From Prostheceraeus crozeri (Eukaryota; Platyhelminthes; Polycladida; Euryleptidae): 64,000 nt of DNA. This document shows positions 22,834 through 35,440 of this stretch, in pieces. The stretch covers positions 1 through 64,000 of the forward strand of contig CAJQUW010000568.1 of assembly GCA_907163375.1 (NCBI GenBank). Direction: 5' to 3'. Positions within the stretch are counted from its first letter, which is position 1. Each line of letters opens with the position of its first letter. The notes beneath the pieces were generated by a model, which saw nothing but the letters and a program-made list of their open reading frames with translations, did not search any database and was not told where the DNA came from. Both the position numbers and the translations under genes were made by a program.

Positions 22834-23449
22834 TGAGTCTATATATGTATTAGTCAATGCCGTGGCCTAGTTCCAGTGACAATAGCTCATTAATGCATGA
22901 CTTTAAGGTGAATTGTGACTCACATTTTTCATTGTTGAGTACCCACTAAGATAATAAAATGTCAGAGTTTCTTCATTTTTCAACTTGTAAATCTACACAT
23001 ATAAACACGTGTAAAAGAAAGGACCCCTGCTTTAATCCCGTGACTATCTTAAGACAATTGCTTTAACTAGCTTTTGTGATCAAATTAAGACACGAAATGT
23101 TCAAACTATTTCGAAGGATCCAGCGAACGGAAGATGCCGAAGTTAAACAAATACCCTAGTGGAGAATTCTGTAAATACGAGTAATTAGGTAATTAAAAGT
23201 CATGATCGAATGAATACAAATTAATGCTAACTAAATAGAGAAACCTACTTCAGTACTGAGTAGGGGCTGAAATACGAATCAGCCGACCCAACTTAAGAAA
23301 AGGAAGGGAAGGGAAGAAAATTAAAACTTATAAACGATTTAATTTTTACAATTGACGAGAAACTAACTTAAAAATAACAAACGGCGAAAATAAGAAACTG
23401 TAGAAACCAAAATTAAGTTTGCTATGTATGGAGTTATCAGGGAGGACTC

Positions 23450-25690
23450 ATGTGGCTGCATGAAGCAAGGTTTCGGCCCCTAGCTTCCAACCTATACCAC
23501 TTGGCGGAGCCAGGCCAACCATATCGAATGCACGACATGGAAGGTCTCTCCAAGCCTCAGGAAACATAGCAGAACCTAACCGAAAATAAAATTTTGGAAT
23601 TTTGAGGACAAAAGTAAGCAAATGAATCTGGAGGAGGTTTTTCAGTCCAACATGCCAATGATGGAGGGCATCTGGCGGTGCGAAAAACAACCAAACGTAT
23701 AAACGAGGAACCTATTCTTGGAGAAGGACTTTATTAAGAATTAACTAACAGATTAACCGTATAACCCCTTCCTTTGAAGATATCGAAAATGCCCTTAGGT
23801 CTTGATGTGAAGGCGGAAGCATCAGATAAAATCCTGTCGAACCTGATGATTTGGGCAGGAAATATGTTTAAACCAGTGTTCAAAGGCAGATCACTCTAGG
23901 GGAAAGTATACCAGCACCACTGGGAAACTGACTCATCAACCTTATGGCAAACCTCAGTGATGTATTGACCACCATCTTCTATCCTGATTTTAACATCCAA
24001 ATAATTAACGCATTTGTTGTTATCACCGCTTCTGCTAGCTAAGAGATCTATCGGGTAGATTTCAGATCTATCGATTCTTCGGGATCTTATCAAAATGTTT
24101 GTAATTAAACACACAAATGACGTCGACATATACCTTGTGGTACGAGAGAGAAGTCTGGCTAAGCCAAATCTCTTACTCGCTAGGAGCCCCCTCACAAACT
24201 TAAATTCCATGTATGCCAAAAAGAGGTCATCCAAGAGTGAGCTAGAATTCCCAGCCATAGGAATGCCCCGAATTTGTCTGAAGACAAGTCCCCCGAAAGT
24301 GACAAAAGTGTTATCCACACAGTAAACTGTAGGACACAAAATTAGGCACGAAGCCGAAATTTCGTGCCAGTTAGTGCCTTGCTAGTGCCTCGAGTCACCA
24401 GTGGGCGCCACTAGGCACTAATAGGCACCAAACCAAGTATTTGTTTATCCAATGAAATCGAAGGAAAAATCAATGGGCACGAACTCGTCACTATGAACTT
24501 CGTGCCTACTCGTGCCTTGTGTTGGTTAGAATTGATGCTGAATTTCGTGCCTAATTCATGCGAAATCTCGTGCCCTATAGTTTACAGTGCAGGATGAAAT
24601 TAATAGCATTGATGAATTGGGTTTTGGACCAGCAGTGATATCCTCTGTATATTTTATTCGAGAAGTAGGTTCTATAAAAGCCAATGCAAATGAAGCTCTT
24701 GGAACTGCTAAAAATTAGCTCACATTAGTCTTTCAAGGAGTCCTCAGCCTGGTATAAATTAAGATTCGTATAGAGTGTGGAGAAATCATATACTTGTAAG
24801 GAGTGGCAATTCAAGCCCGACATCCTGTCTAGAAATTCCCCAGAAGAGTTAATGCTCTAGACGGCGTTCACACCCGAATTATGTTTGATGGAAAGGCAAT
24901 AACTACTAGATTTGTCCCGGACCAATTGCAAACCTTTGTTCGCAAGTTTGGCCAAATCTTTGGAAGTCTTGTTCCTGGCATCAACTATGAATCTGCTCTT
25001 ATACGGATTCTTGTGCAATTCAGGTATCCAGAAAAGTTTAGGTAAGACCATACATAAACTTATCTTTAACCGTTATGCCAAAGGAATCCTTGAGGGCGGT
25101 GCAACGTTCGGCAATTATGTCATTAACAGAAGAAATGATTGGTGCGCAAGTCTGATTACTAACAGCATTGAAGCTGCTAAGGTCAAAGCCTAGTTCATTC
25201 AAGAGGACAATGAGGTAATACTTCTCATACACTATGACAAATTTGTTGGCGGCCTTATCCGCCAGAGTAATGACGTAATTCTTCTGAAAGCTTGAAATGA
25301 AGTTTTTACACTCCCTAGATCTTAGTACCTCGTGCGAATGCAAAGATGGAAAGTTAGTACTTAGGAAGGAGATCCAATTTTTAATTATCTTAAGGACAGC
25401 CTTAGACCAATCCTGGAAGTCAGAATTCTTAAGCGCGTATTTTCTACAGAACTTTTCAATAAAGGTAACTAATGCGTTTTTAACGCTGATTCTAACAAAA
25501 TCCTAAAACTTGCGATTAGGCTCTCTATAATTGGTGCCCTTTGCCATCAAATCCATAAGTTTTGGGTTGGATATAGTACTCAAGTCACCAGTAACCACGT
25601 GTGAAGCGGGCTTTTAGCAGAAGATGGAATTAGAACAAAGACAAGGCTTGCTAATAAATTCTCTGATTTCATCAATAGAAGTATTCTTTA
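23450..25690 (-). mobile_element. Penelope-like RT element, decayed
   Basis: Minus-strand RT blocks in order: VITLADKAANKFVIV (25343-25200), PKLFWIPELHKNPYKSRFIV with SYCLSIKHNSGVN (25050-24857), QVYDFSTLYTNL (about 24790), FGGLVFRQIRGIPMAGN and YMSTSFVCL where an active-site Tyr-x-Asp-Asp box is expected (24290-24080), YPIDLLASRSGDNNKCVNYL (about 24060-23990), then PKGIFDIFKGRGY (about 23770). This is the 'GIPMGxN' RT group often annotated with Penelope-like elements. Several frames and stops; a short TIR element sits inside at 24318-24589. Confidence 0.65.
24318..24589. mobile_element. Short TIR element rich in GGCACGA/TCGTGCC words
   Basis: Left end CACAGTAAACTGTAGGACAC, right end in inverse CACTGTAAACTATAGGGCAC. 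The interior repeats (A/G)GGCAC(G/T)A and its complement many times. Ends look hAT-like; no clear 8-bp duplication. Confidence 0.65.
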
Positions 25691-27095
25691 AGATCTAGTT
25701 GTAATTGAAGAGCTTCCGACCAATAGGGGTGGTGTAACATGAAAAAAACCTGCGGTGGACTTTTACTACGAATTGAATTAGGCAACATACTGTTAACATG
25801 TGAATCAGCGTGAATAATACAACCACTTTCTCCAATGCAATTCAGAAGGTAAGGAAGCTTTTTATCAGCATCACTTTCGACGATAATCAGGTAATTTTCA
25901 AACTGCCTCTTGAAAAAAGTCCAATCTTCGGATTTGCACGTATACTGTAAATCGCTCAATACCAATCCTATACGAAAGATGCACACCAAAGTATTTTTTG
26001 GTATATTTCTGTATTCTCTTGGTATATATTTGTATGCTTTTCGTATGTTATTTCAAATGTGGTATGCTTTACATACTTAAGCCATACCAGCAAAATGTTA
26101 AAGAAAAGCATCAATGATTTCTAATATATGTTGATTTTAGGCCTTTTGTCAATAAAGATCACACTAATGTTACTACTGTTCTGTAAGTAGTGGATAATGA
26201 CATTCAAGAGTCGTACTTCCAATACTGAATTTGATTTCAATACATTGAAGTCTAAGGCATTTCATGAATATTGAATCAGTATTCAACCATCAACAATTAT
26301 GCATTATGTAATTTGAAATTAAGCATATTGTCAATCCGAAATAAAAACACATTATAATTCATAAACGCAAAAATAGTTATGTTTCAGATATATAAGTCAT
26401 CAAGATTTCACTAAAGATATCGTTCAAATGAAATGATGTTTATCAACTGGGGTCATAAAATAGAGTTATCTAAACGTCCTACGAAAGTTGCTAGACAAGT
26501 AGCAAATACGACATATTCTTGGAGCATAAATTTCACAATATATCTAATGCACTTACATATCCCTCTATCAAACAAAATATATTTAAGGCTGCTATTACCG
26601 AAAAAAGTTAATTAACAGTAGTATGTAATGTATTCATATTCTTTGCTATGTGACTTAAAGCTGCACATAACAAACACATACCACAGGCATACGAATAAGG
26701 ATGAATTTGCATTGGGTCTCGTATATAAATCATACCAGCAATTCGTATTTCATTGTAAAACAGTCAATCACAGATAGTATAGTTCGTATCGCTACATATC
26801 AATCGCATACGAAAGTAAGTGAGATGTGGTATGAAAAACATACCAGATATCTGTAGACATATCAGAATCTGGTATCAGATGTTAGTTTCAAATTGTATGT
26901 GATTTTGATATATGTTTGTATGTATTTTCGTATCCAGCGATTTACAGTGTAGTAAAGGCTGTGAAATAAGCTGTGCCGCAGCCATTTATTTCTAATAAAT
27001 GAAGAAAATTCCCGCTGCCACCAAATTATGTTGTATTCTATGTACATGTAATTTGTATTATAGAAGCACGAAATAAACACGCAGACATGTTACGG
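25670..27095 (-). mobile_element. Ty3-type LTR retrotransposon fossil (LTR edge, primer site, gag)
   Basis: On the minus strand: an LTR-like edge near 27090-27035, then TGGTGGCAGCGGGAA, a primer-binding-site-like word common in invertebrate Ty3 elements, then a gag-like start (AQLISQ) and, past an inserted TIR element, SEDWTFFKRQFENYLI and LPYLLNCIGESG. No pol part is attached. Broken and strongly reduced; one insertion of another element (25943-26949). Looks old. Confidence 0.6.
25943..26949. mobile_element. GTATG-rich hAT-like element, copy 1
   Basis: Ends: ACTGTAAATCGCTCAATACC and, inverted, CACTGTAAATCGCTGGATAC. The interior is dense in GTATG/CATAC words (for example GGTATG, ATACGAAAA). 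Same family as 36741-37508. It interrupts the Ty3-type gag. Flanking duplication not clear here. Confidence 0.7.
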
Positions 27096-27254
27096 GACCG
27101 ATGTTTCGTTTATTTATGTTTTCACAACATCAAACAAGCAAGTACATATTTAAACAAATTAAATATAAATTTATGAACAAATCACCACAACGCCACAATA
27201 TTATTATCCCTTTTGAGTGCAAAGAAGTAGATCTCTTAAAAAATTCTTCCATTT

Positions 27255-27303
27255 TCGCTGATTCCCATGTTAACAGTATGTTGCCTAATTCAATTCGTAG
27301 TAG
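27255..27303 (+). repeat. 49-bp inverted copy of 25760-25810
   Basis: CATGTTAACAGTATGTTGCC and CTAATTCAATTCGTAGTA match the gag-flanking sequence at 25.76-25.81 kb in opposite orientation, placing it directly before a repeat A copy. Confidence 0.8.
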
Positions 27304-28096
27304 GTAGAGTGGTAACTCCGCATTTATTAAATCCCCAATGTGTATGCACTTTCAATTTTATCAAGTTAACTCGAGGGGATGTAGTTGGGTATTGCTACCA
27401 AATGTGAGATATGCAAATCTTTGCAGTTTTGAAGGAATTACCACGGAATTGACTGATCATGATAACATAAAGCAGAAGGAAATGATATTATTTTTCAGAT
27501 CCTCCTTGTCATGACAGCCTTGGAGAGTTAATGTTTGTTAAATTAGCAAATCGATGGGTTCCTATTACTTTCATGCTTAACCTCAAGAATATTTTCTTAA
27601 GCGTGATCATCACAGGCAACCTGCCACTTGCACGGCAAAATAACAGAATCAAAGACAATGATTTCAACTAACTTTAAAACATGTAATTGGTTCCACATCA
27701 AGAAATGAAACATGAATTTAGTGAATCATAAAATCATGCCGGTGAAAATTGAATTAAAAAAATGAAATTTCAGCCAAGAAAGCGCAATGAGATCTCGACT
27801 TTTTCATGAGGACTTTCATTATAATACAATTCATGAAATTCCCTTGATAATCATCTTGATTTCCGCTTAGTCAGGATGCTTATTATCAAATATTCATTCC
27901 TTTTGATATCCAACTTGTTTCACTTATAAAGGAGAGGTACTATATAAATTGGAAAATTTTGACTTTTTTCAAAAGTGCACAAATAATTGTTTCGACCACA
28001 GGAGCGTTATCTCCGCAAAAAACTGAATCTTTTCATGTAACAATTTTCACTGTATACAGACACTTTTTTGAGTAGGCTTTCTACCTATGCCCTATG
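27300..28096 (-). repeat. Repeat A, long subfamily copy
   Basis: Runs from GGTAGAGTGGTAACTCCGC to CTACCTATGCCCTATG. It holds the internal block (CATGATCAGTCAATTCCGTGG on the reverse strand) that the 731-bp copies lack. The outer 15 bp of one end are lost. Confidence 0.85.
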
Positions 28097-28099
28097 GTC

Positions 28100-29225
28100 T
28101 AAGGACTTCAGTGTAGGCCTACCTTTCATTTAAATATCAGTATCCATTTCTCACATCACTTCATTTCATTCTGTAGTCATGGATGCTGGCATGACTTGAA
28201 TGTTCATGTACTTGTACAAGTGTTTGAAAATTCATTGAAATTAAGATAGTGTCAAATTAATTATTTTATGCAGTTCATGTTGCCTGCTGCAGAAATATAG
28301 TCACAGAGACCTCACAAGAAAACTCACAGAGAAAGAAATAAGAAATACACAAGACAGTTTAATGCATCAAAATTTCAAACATGTGAGTGGCTGACCGGCC
28401 GTCAAAAATGCAAGAAACTGTTCGCCTTGCCTCCTTTTTTCTCGAGAAAATGTGGTCTGGACAGAGAGGGGGATATAATGATCTCAGCCCCTTGAGTAAG
28501 GCGGTTAAGCGACATGAGCAATCACTTCTCATGTGCACTTTCACTTGACCTTAAAAAATGTTCGGGAAATTGTTATTAAAAATTCAACTTTTATGAAAAT
28601 CAATGTTGTAACATAAAAAATGTCTGGTATAGAAATAGTATTCCAATGCCGAGTGAATGCCTATGGTCACGCGACGCCACTGTTTGGAACGCATCCATGC
28701 GCATATGCGTGCAGTAAATTACATCGATAAGTAGATAGCTCTCAAAGGTACAACAGAGGCTTGGTGGAGCGCTTCTGATTGGCTCATCCTGACAGATATC
28801 GAAATGTGAAGTGAATCGCCGAATTCTACAATATATTGCCCCGATCAATGCAACTCTGTTAGCTACTTCACGCGCCATCTGACAGATGAGTGCATAGTCA
28901 TTCCATAGTATAGGGGAATGTAGTTTCACAAAATTGTAATAACTTCGTCAAGTTCTCTAGTTGTTTTAAGTTATATTGTCACACGGAGTCGACACCACTG
29001 TCCATAGGTACCAAACAGCATTTTTTCAACAAGATGCTGACTAAATAGCCAGTATCTTATCTTTATTGTTTACGGTCTCCTAGAATATCGCCTTCACAAG
29101 GTTTGAATGCCTCCCTATATGAATTTGTAGGTCTATTTAGACCATGCATTAAAAATGTCGGGTGATGACGACATCAAAAAAGATGTTTCTGAAATACGAA
29201 GATATGAAGAACTTTGGATTCTCAT
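28100..29225. other. Non-coding stretch
   Basis: No element or gene recognised. Short frames lack any motif. Confidence 0.35.
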
Positions 29226-29228
29226 TTA

Positions 29229-31397
29229 ATTTAAGACATTGAGATTCGTCAAATAGTCGAATGGTCGCCAAACGAAGCAGCAGTTTTTATGAATCATAAA
29301 AGATTTCTGAAACTCCAAAGTTGTATTCGTATTTGCATAGCAGGATAATTATCCAATTTGGCAAATGCACATTGCATCAATTTCATGATGGAGCGAAATT
29401 AATGTTTCCTATAGAACATATACATATTGTACATGAGACACGTCAGCGTGGCTCCATGATATTCGTGTCTTGATGAAATTGGTGTAATTGAATGACAGTA
29501 GGAAGCTATGTCAATTATAGATCGTCGCTTCTCAATGCTCATGTATTGAAGTTTTTTTTGGCGCCTTCTGCGATATAAAAATTAATGATAATGACGTCCT
29601 AATGTTTGATGCCAAAATCGCATTTGTTACATTTTTTCTTTCTTTTCGGAGAATTTGTACTGCACTTGTGTGATGAAGTCAGCACATAATTTGCAGGTAA
29701 TATTCTTATTTGTAGGTAGTGATGCAAATGGTGGCAAATGGAAAATTTTTAAACTTTTTTTCGGTGATTCACGTTTTTGCCTTAAATTGGTTTGGAGACT
29801 TATTGTAGTCGTTTAAAAAGACTATGTTATATTCAAAGACCGAAAACTTCTGTATCCCGTCATCTTGAAAAGATCTTGGAGAATCTTAAATTCATATGGA
29901 AATGTCTGAAATTCATTTGGACAGACCTGAAATCGACTTGGAACTATCTGAAATAGAAATGGAAGATGTGAAGTTTGTCTTCAACGAAGGTATCGGACAA
30001 TTTCCATGCGCCAGAAGATAGAGGCCATCATATTCTTGTACTCATCAGTTTCCAAATACATGTATCTCACGAGTTTTCAGTCTTTATATCTTCCAATACT
30101 GTCGATCATGTAGGCTTAATACTGCGTGGACTGTGCGCATGCTTCACATGTTCATCAACACATGAAAAATTTGCATCACTAATTAACGCCGCATAAAAAA
30201 CTGTAACTCCAATTCAAGCTATAAGCAAACTCCAAAATGAGGTGCATGATTTATTTTTCTCCGGATTTTTCTCATTGCATGAATGAGTACCCCTATTGTA
30301 AAGCAAGATGCACGTTATCCCAAACGGTGTCTGTGTGATTAGTAATTGCTAACACAATAGAACAATCCACTGGTGTCAAAGGAATGCTCGAAAATCTGCG
30401 GATGGGATTCACATTGCTACGATCGTTTTAATCGAAATAATGATGAAATCAATAGTTTTAGACCAATTCTATTGGTGTGTCTGTCTCGGTGAGCGCACGA
30501 ATTATAGGGGATCACAAAAAATATCAAAATTTTCAAAATTTCCCAATCTTTTCCAAAATTTTCATCTCTATTTGTAGGTAAACAGGTCATAGAGACGGGT
30601 TGCAATAGGGACCTATCTAGGCTACCATATTTTGTAGAAAGAATTTATGCCTCGAATTCATGCCATATTTACCACATTTTTGAAACTGAAACTAACTCGC
30701 TTTCAACTGAGGATGCAGCTCGATCCGGAAAGCAAGCAACAATCTGCTTAATGACCCCGGTCGATGCTGCTCCTCCACAGAAGTGTCGCAGAGAAAGAAG
30801 TACTGCAAAGCAAATGGTGGCTACGTTTGTGGTCATGTTGTTACAATTCCGTTGATGACCCGGCGTACAATGACTGTCAATTGTTGAGTTTCAGAGTGTC
30901 TTTCAAGAGTCTTCGCTGCGGCTTCTCATCGTTGAAATCGAGCAACACGTCGATGACGTCTTCTTGCATCAAGACAGTGAACCAGTTCACCGAGCACAGA
31001 TAAAAAAGGATTTTCTTATGGAGAATTCCATCGATGTAGCCGAGCATCCACCCTATTCTCCCAACCTCGCACTTTGTGACTGCCTTGTGTTCCTGACAGT
31101 GACGAAAGGGATGCGAGGACGACGTTCTTGGAACGCCGTGGAAGGCATAGAATGTATACCTTCTTCGGAGTGGCGTAAGTGCTTCGAAAGTTGGTTCCGA
31201 CGAATGCAACTCTGAATAGACAGTTCTCTGAAGACTACTTTGAGAAGATATAGTGCCTAATTCGATTGTAAATATGAACATTAATCAGATCGCAAAACTT
31301 TTTGATCAGCCGACTTGAAATCTGCAAAAAGAAATTTCAACAATATAAATTGATTTGGCGACCATTCGACTATTTGACGAATCTCAATGTCTTAAAT
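29229..31397 (+). mobile_element. Mariner element with TA duplication
   Basis: TIRs of about 44 bp starting ATTTAAGACATTGAGATTCG and continuing CAAATAGTCGAATGGTCGCC, nearly identical at both ends, each next to TA (29227-29228, 31398-31399). The 2.17 kb is longer than a standard 1.3 kb mariner; only 30.65-31.25 kb reads as transposase, so the left part is either foreign or decayed. Confidence 0.85.
30690..31250 (+). pseudogene. Mariner transposase, C-terminal half
   Basis: FETETNSLSTEDAARSGK, KCRRERSTAKQMVATFVV, then FLHQDSEPVHRAQIKKDFL (second catalytic Asp region), SIDVAEHPPYSPNLALCDC (third Asp) and CFESWFRRMQL. The order is that of DD34D mariner transposases. Stops and a frame change separate the first part from the second; the DNA-binding half is missing. 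Confidence 0.75.
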
Positions 31398-31554
31398 TAA
31401 AGAAGGATCCAAGTCAAGTCAAATAGGTCAAGTAGGTGTTTATTTCTCTTCAAAATGGAAATCACAAAGATGCAGAAACGACATCATCGACGTAAACAAA
31501 TATTCGGGTTATACAAAATAACAAAAGAGCATGGGTAAAAAGATAAAATGTCAT

Positions 31555-32946
31555 TTAAGTCATGTCATTTACAAGTAATGATACGTATGGCACAAAGGCA
31601 CAAAAGCAGAACGGAATGCTAAATTTCCCACTGCGTGACAATTTATTAGGAATAATATTCTTTAGTGCATGTTTTTCATCATAAAATGCTTCCAAAAAGA
31701 GCTTAGTGCTAAGTCTTTGTCGCCGAGCACTCAATGTTGAATCATCACAGTCACAAGATCTCATTTCATCGAAATAGATTATTTGATGGGCTCTTCGATC
31801 TACTCGCAGTAACTTGCTCCTCAGTGTCGAATTTAAGCCGACAAAAATCTGTGACGCATATTCCAATAGTGGTCTTATTACAGTGATATAAACAGTATGT
31901 AGTTCACTTCTATTCATGATAGTTCGGAGCGTGCGAAGGATGTGCATTCTTTTATTTGCTTTTGAAATCACCTCATGAATATGTTGGTCCCATTTCAAAT
32001 CAGCAGACAAGGAAAGTCCCAAAATTTTGACTTGATTCACCGTTGGAAAATTGACTTTACACTCGAAATTATGATTTTTCTTTCCACAAAACATGTAACG
32101 TGACTTCGCAGGGTTTATCGTAATGTGGTTTCTGTTACACCAGTTTTCCATGTTCGTAATTTCTGAGAGAATTTCAAATCGACACTGTTTGAAGTCTCCT
32201 GATACCAAAATCACCATAGTGACATCATCAGTGTATTTGACCATCATGGTATCACTTTCTTTTTTGATAAGATCTGCAATATAAGCACCAAACAAAAAGG
32301 GGCCAAGTATTGAACCCTGAGGAACACCAGATCAGATGGGGAAGGAAAATGATGCAGCTTGACCAATTTTGACACGACTTTGATGATTTTTTAAATAATT
32401 CACTAGCCATATCAAGAAGCCTGCAGGAAAATTGTAATTTTTTAACTTTTCGATAAGGAGTACGTGATTTACATTATCGAAAGCTTTGTTCATATCAAAA
32501 CAAAGAAGAACTGTGCCACTGGAGTTCGCATCATCGAGCTGCTTGGTTAATGCATCATGTACAATGATTGTTGCAGTTGTTGTTGATGTATGTTAATCAT
32601 TTCCACAGGATTCTGCAGGTTTGGTTTTTGAGATAGTGCAAATTGTTCCTTCTTTCAATTGGCAAGGAATATTCCTTTTTTGTATTGAATTTTTAAATAT
32701 TGCAGTCAGTGGTTTGCACAAACTTTCTGCCAACGATACATATACGCGCGTAGGTACATCGCCGTTTGGAATTGCCTTTCCTGTTGGGAGATTAGAGAGA
32801 ATTTTCTCAACTTCATTCGGTGACACGTATATAGTCCATCCATCATCGACTAGAATGTCATGCTTATAGTCATTGGGTTCCCGCTTGAATTTCTGTGACT
32901 CGAAAAAACATTGAGCAATTACATTTGCTGTGTTCTTCACCATCAT
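31555..32946 (-). pseudogene. LINE reverse transcriptase
   Basis: VEKILSNLPTGKAIPNGDVP (32946-32700), CFDMNKAFDNVNHVLL and SGVPQGSILGPFLFGAYI (about 32510-32270), then KYTDDVTMVILVSGDF, where the usual F/YADD box reads YTDD, and the thumb QVKILGLSLSADLKWDQHI (32295-31555). 246 codons are open at the 3' end. At least two frame breaks and one stop. Fairly recent compared with the other LINEs here. Confidence 0.8.
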
Positions 32947-33220
32947 ACATGCCTATCAAGGCTGATAAATCTTCAGTTGGGTTGTCTTTGCCTTTAACCG
33001 CATTTACTAACTTCCACATACCGCTAGCTGTAGCTTTCATCTTCCGACCCCAAATTCCTTTTGATTTCTTTATCTCTACTTTAACCCTTTCCTTAAAATG
33101 AGCATATTTTGGTCAAATTTTGCTTCGAAAGGCTTCCCAACGCTCAAGTGCGTACAGTTTTGTGATTGGTGTGATCCATTCACTATCTTTTGATGTCATC
33201 AATACATATAGTTGAGGAAT

Positions 33221-33856
33221 TCAATCATTTATCAGCGTATTGACGGTTGAATAGAACATTTCCCACAGTTTATCAAGGTCCTCTTTCGATAAAATTTCAT
33301 CCCAATCTTGCTGCATTGTCTTAACTTGAAGGTGATCGATATTAGAAGCACGAAAATCAAAAATATTGTGATAGGTCAAACTTTCATGTGATTTATATCG
33401 TAGATCCGTTGCTGGTCGTACAGTCAACAAACAGTGATCAGAGTTGTCGATGGGAGAATCATACGCAACGTTCTTTGGATCATAAATAGAAACCAATTTC
33501 TCAGACACAAGCACATGATCCAATATATTTCCTTTTCGGGTTGGTAGCAGAATAATATCTGTCATACACATATGATTGCAAAGAGAATTTGTATTAAAAT
33601 GATTAAAGTCACCAGTTATTATACATTCATAATTAGATTTTTCTGCCAAAAATTTGTCGACATCATCACAAAGGAATTCATGAGTTTGCTGAAGTGCAGC
33701 TGCATTACAATGCGGAGGAATGTAGATACATACAAGCAATAGCTTTAGCTCCTTCACATCAACTGCCAAGTATTCTACATGCACATCATCTGTGTAACCA
33801 CTTGATTTGCAGGCATAGACGCTGTAAGATATACATTCACTGATATAAATTGCCAC
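33221..33856 (-). pseudogene. LINE apurinic-type endonuclease domain
   Basis: 211 codons open. Motifs: LLLVCIYIPPHCN, ECIITGDFNHFNT (catalytic GDFN), LPTRKGNILDHVLVS and IDNSDHCLL (catalytic SDH). This domain nicks target DNA in CR1/jockey-type LINEs. The N-terminal part lies upstream (33857-34080) in another frame. Confidence 0.8.
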
Positions 33857-34110
33857 TCCTCCACCTCTTCAATTTACGCAATCAGCGCGACAAACGCTAT
33901 ATTTCGGTATTTTGATGATATTGTCGTCAATAGACTCGTTCAGCCAAGATTCCGTTAAACAAATAATATCCGGATTTTTCATGACAGCGGTTATTCGCAT
34001 TTCATCAATTTTTGGTAGGAGTGATTGTGCGTTTGTTAATATCATAGCAGGTAGGCCTGGCCCAGATGTTCTTCATATAGTATAATGTTCATTTGACAAG
34101 TTAAAAGCGC

Positions 34111-35440
34111 TTATCGAAAATTTTGATTTACTGAATAAATTTTTACATTGTCAACAAAAAGAGCGCCTTTAACTATTCTGATGGTTTTTCCTCTGTTCTC
34201 TGGCTTCGCTCGCTCCAAGTCACGCATGTTTCTGAGGTTTTTATTCTCTCTTTGTTGTACGGGTGTCAAATCAGGAGAGAGATAAACATACTTCATAGTA
34301 GAATTCTTGAGATTCTTAGCAGCCGAAAGAATATCACCTCGTTTTTCGAAGGTATTGAGAATCAGTCGAATTGGTCTCTTTAATCCAAGCCCATCTGAAG
34401 ATCCAAAGCCTATCTTCTTCCTATCTTCGTATTTCAGAATCATCTTCCAGATAAATTGATAAGAAGAAGAGATTTTTGGCAAAATTTTGTCCGAAGGATC
34501 TCTATACATTTTCGTGGTAATTGAAATGTTATGATTACTAAGACTAAGACCATATAGTAGGTATATCACGTAGAGTGGTAACTCCGCGTTTATTAAATCC
34601 CCAATGTGTATACACTTTCGATTTTATCAAGTGAACTCGAGGGAAAGGATATAGTTGGTAATTGTTACCAAATGTGAGAAATGCAATTTTTTGCAGTTTT
34701 CAAGAAGGGGTTCCTATTACTTTCATGCTTAACCTCAAGAATATTTTCTTAAGCGTGATCATATCACAGGCAACCTGCCACTGGCAGAGTAAAGTCACAA
34801 AATCAATGACAGTGATTTCATTCAACTTTGAAAGATGTAAATGAGTCCACATCACTATTCAGATTCAAGAAATGAAACATGAATTTAGTGAATCATAAAA
34901 TCATGCCGGTGAAAATTGAATTAAAAGCTTCAAATTTCAGCCAAGAAAGCACGAATAAAATCGCGATTTTTTCATGAAGACTTCATTATAATACGGAGCA
35001 TGAAATTCTCTTGATAATCAGCTTAATTTCCGCTTAGTTAGGATGCTTATTAGCAAAAATTCATTCCTTTTGATATCCAACTTGTTTCATACTACTTATA
35101 TAGGAGAGTCATCTCGGTAGTATATAAATTGGCGAAATTTTGACATTTTTCAAAAGTGCACAAATAATTGTTTGGACCACGGGAACGTTATCTCCACAAA
35201 GGACTGAATCTTTTCATACAAAAATTTTCACTGTATACAGATACATTTTTGAGTAGGCACTCTACCTATATCCCTACTCTGACTAAGACTCTATTCTTCT
35301 GTAACTTTCAGTTTCATCGAATTTCTGATGGCCGATTCAAGCTTTATCCAATTTGGCCAATGAGAACATCAAAAATTCATCTTTTTTGGTTTCACTGTTT
35401 TTTGAAAATTCAAAAGTTTGTCTAGTTCTTGCAGAATCCT
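34111..35440 (-). pseudogene. LINE ORF1 (split by repeat A)
   Basis: 152 codons are open at 34569-34111: MILKYEDRKKIGFGSSDG, KRPIRLILNTFEKRGDILSA, YLSPDLTPVQQRENKNLR and VDNVKIYSV. This resembles the RNA-binding ORF1 C-terminus of CR1-type LINEs (xxPDLTPxQR). The upstream part resumes past the repeat A (LDKLLNFQKTVKPKKMN region, about 35430-35370). It acts in RNP formation in intact relatives. Confidence 0.6.
34551..35281 (-). mobile_element. Repeat A, complete copy (731 bp) in LINE ORF1
   Basis: Flanked by ACTAAGAC at 34543-34550 and 35282-35289. Outer ends CATATAGTAGGTATATCACG and CTACCTATATCCCTACTCTG. Same internal deletion as the 11091 copy. This second perfect 8-bp duplication supports hAT origin. 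Confidence 0.9.

Larger units (their letters stand above)
20562..23155 (-). repeat. Duplicated segment, copy 2 (inverted relative to 10066-11821)
   Basis: Order: truncated repeat A, exon-like ORF, about 1.2 kb absent from copy 1 (including most of a TIR element), SINE head, and a shared flank to about 23155 (GGATCCAGCGAACGGAAGATG). Similarity to copy 1 is very high, so the duplication is young compared with most elements here. Confidence 0.85.
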
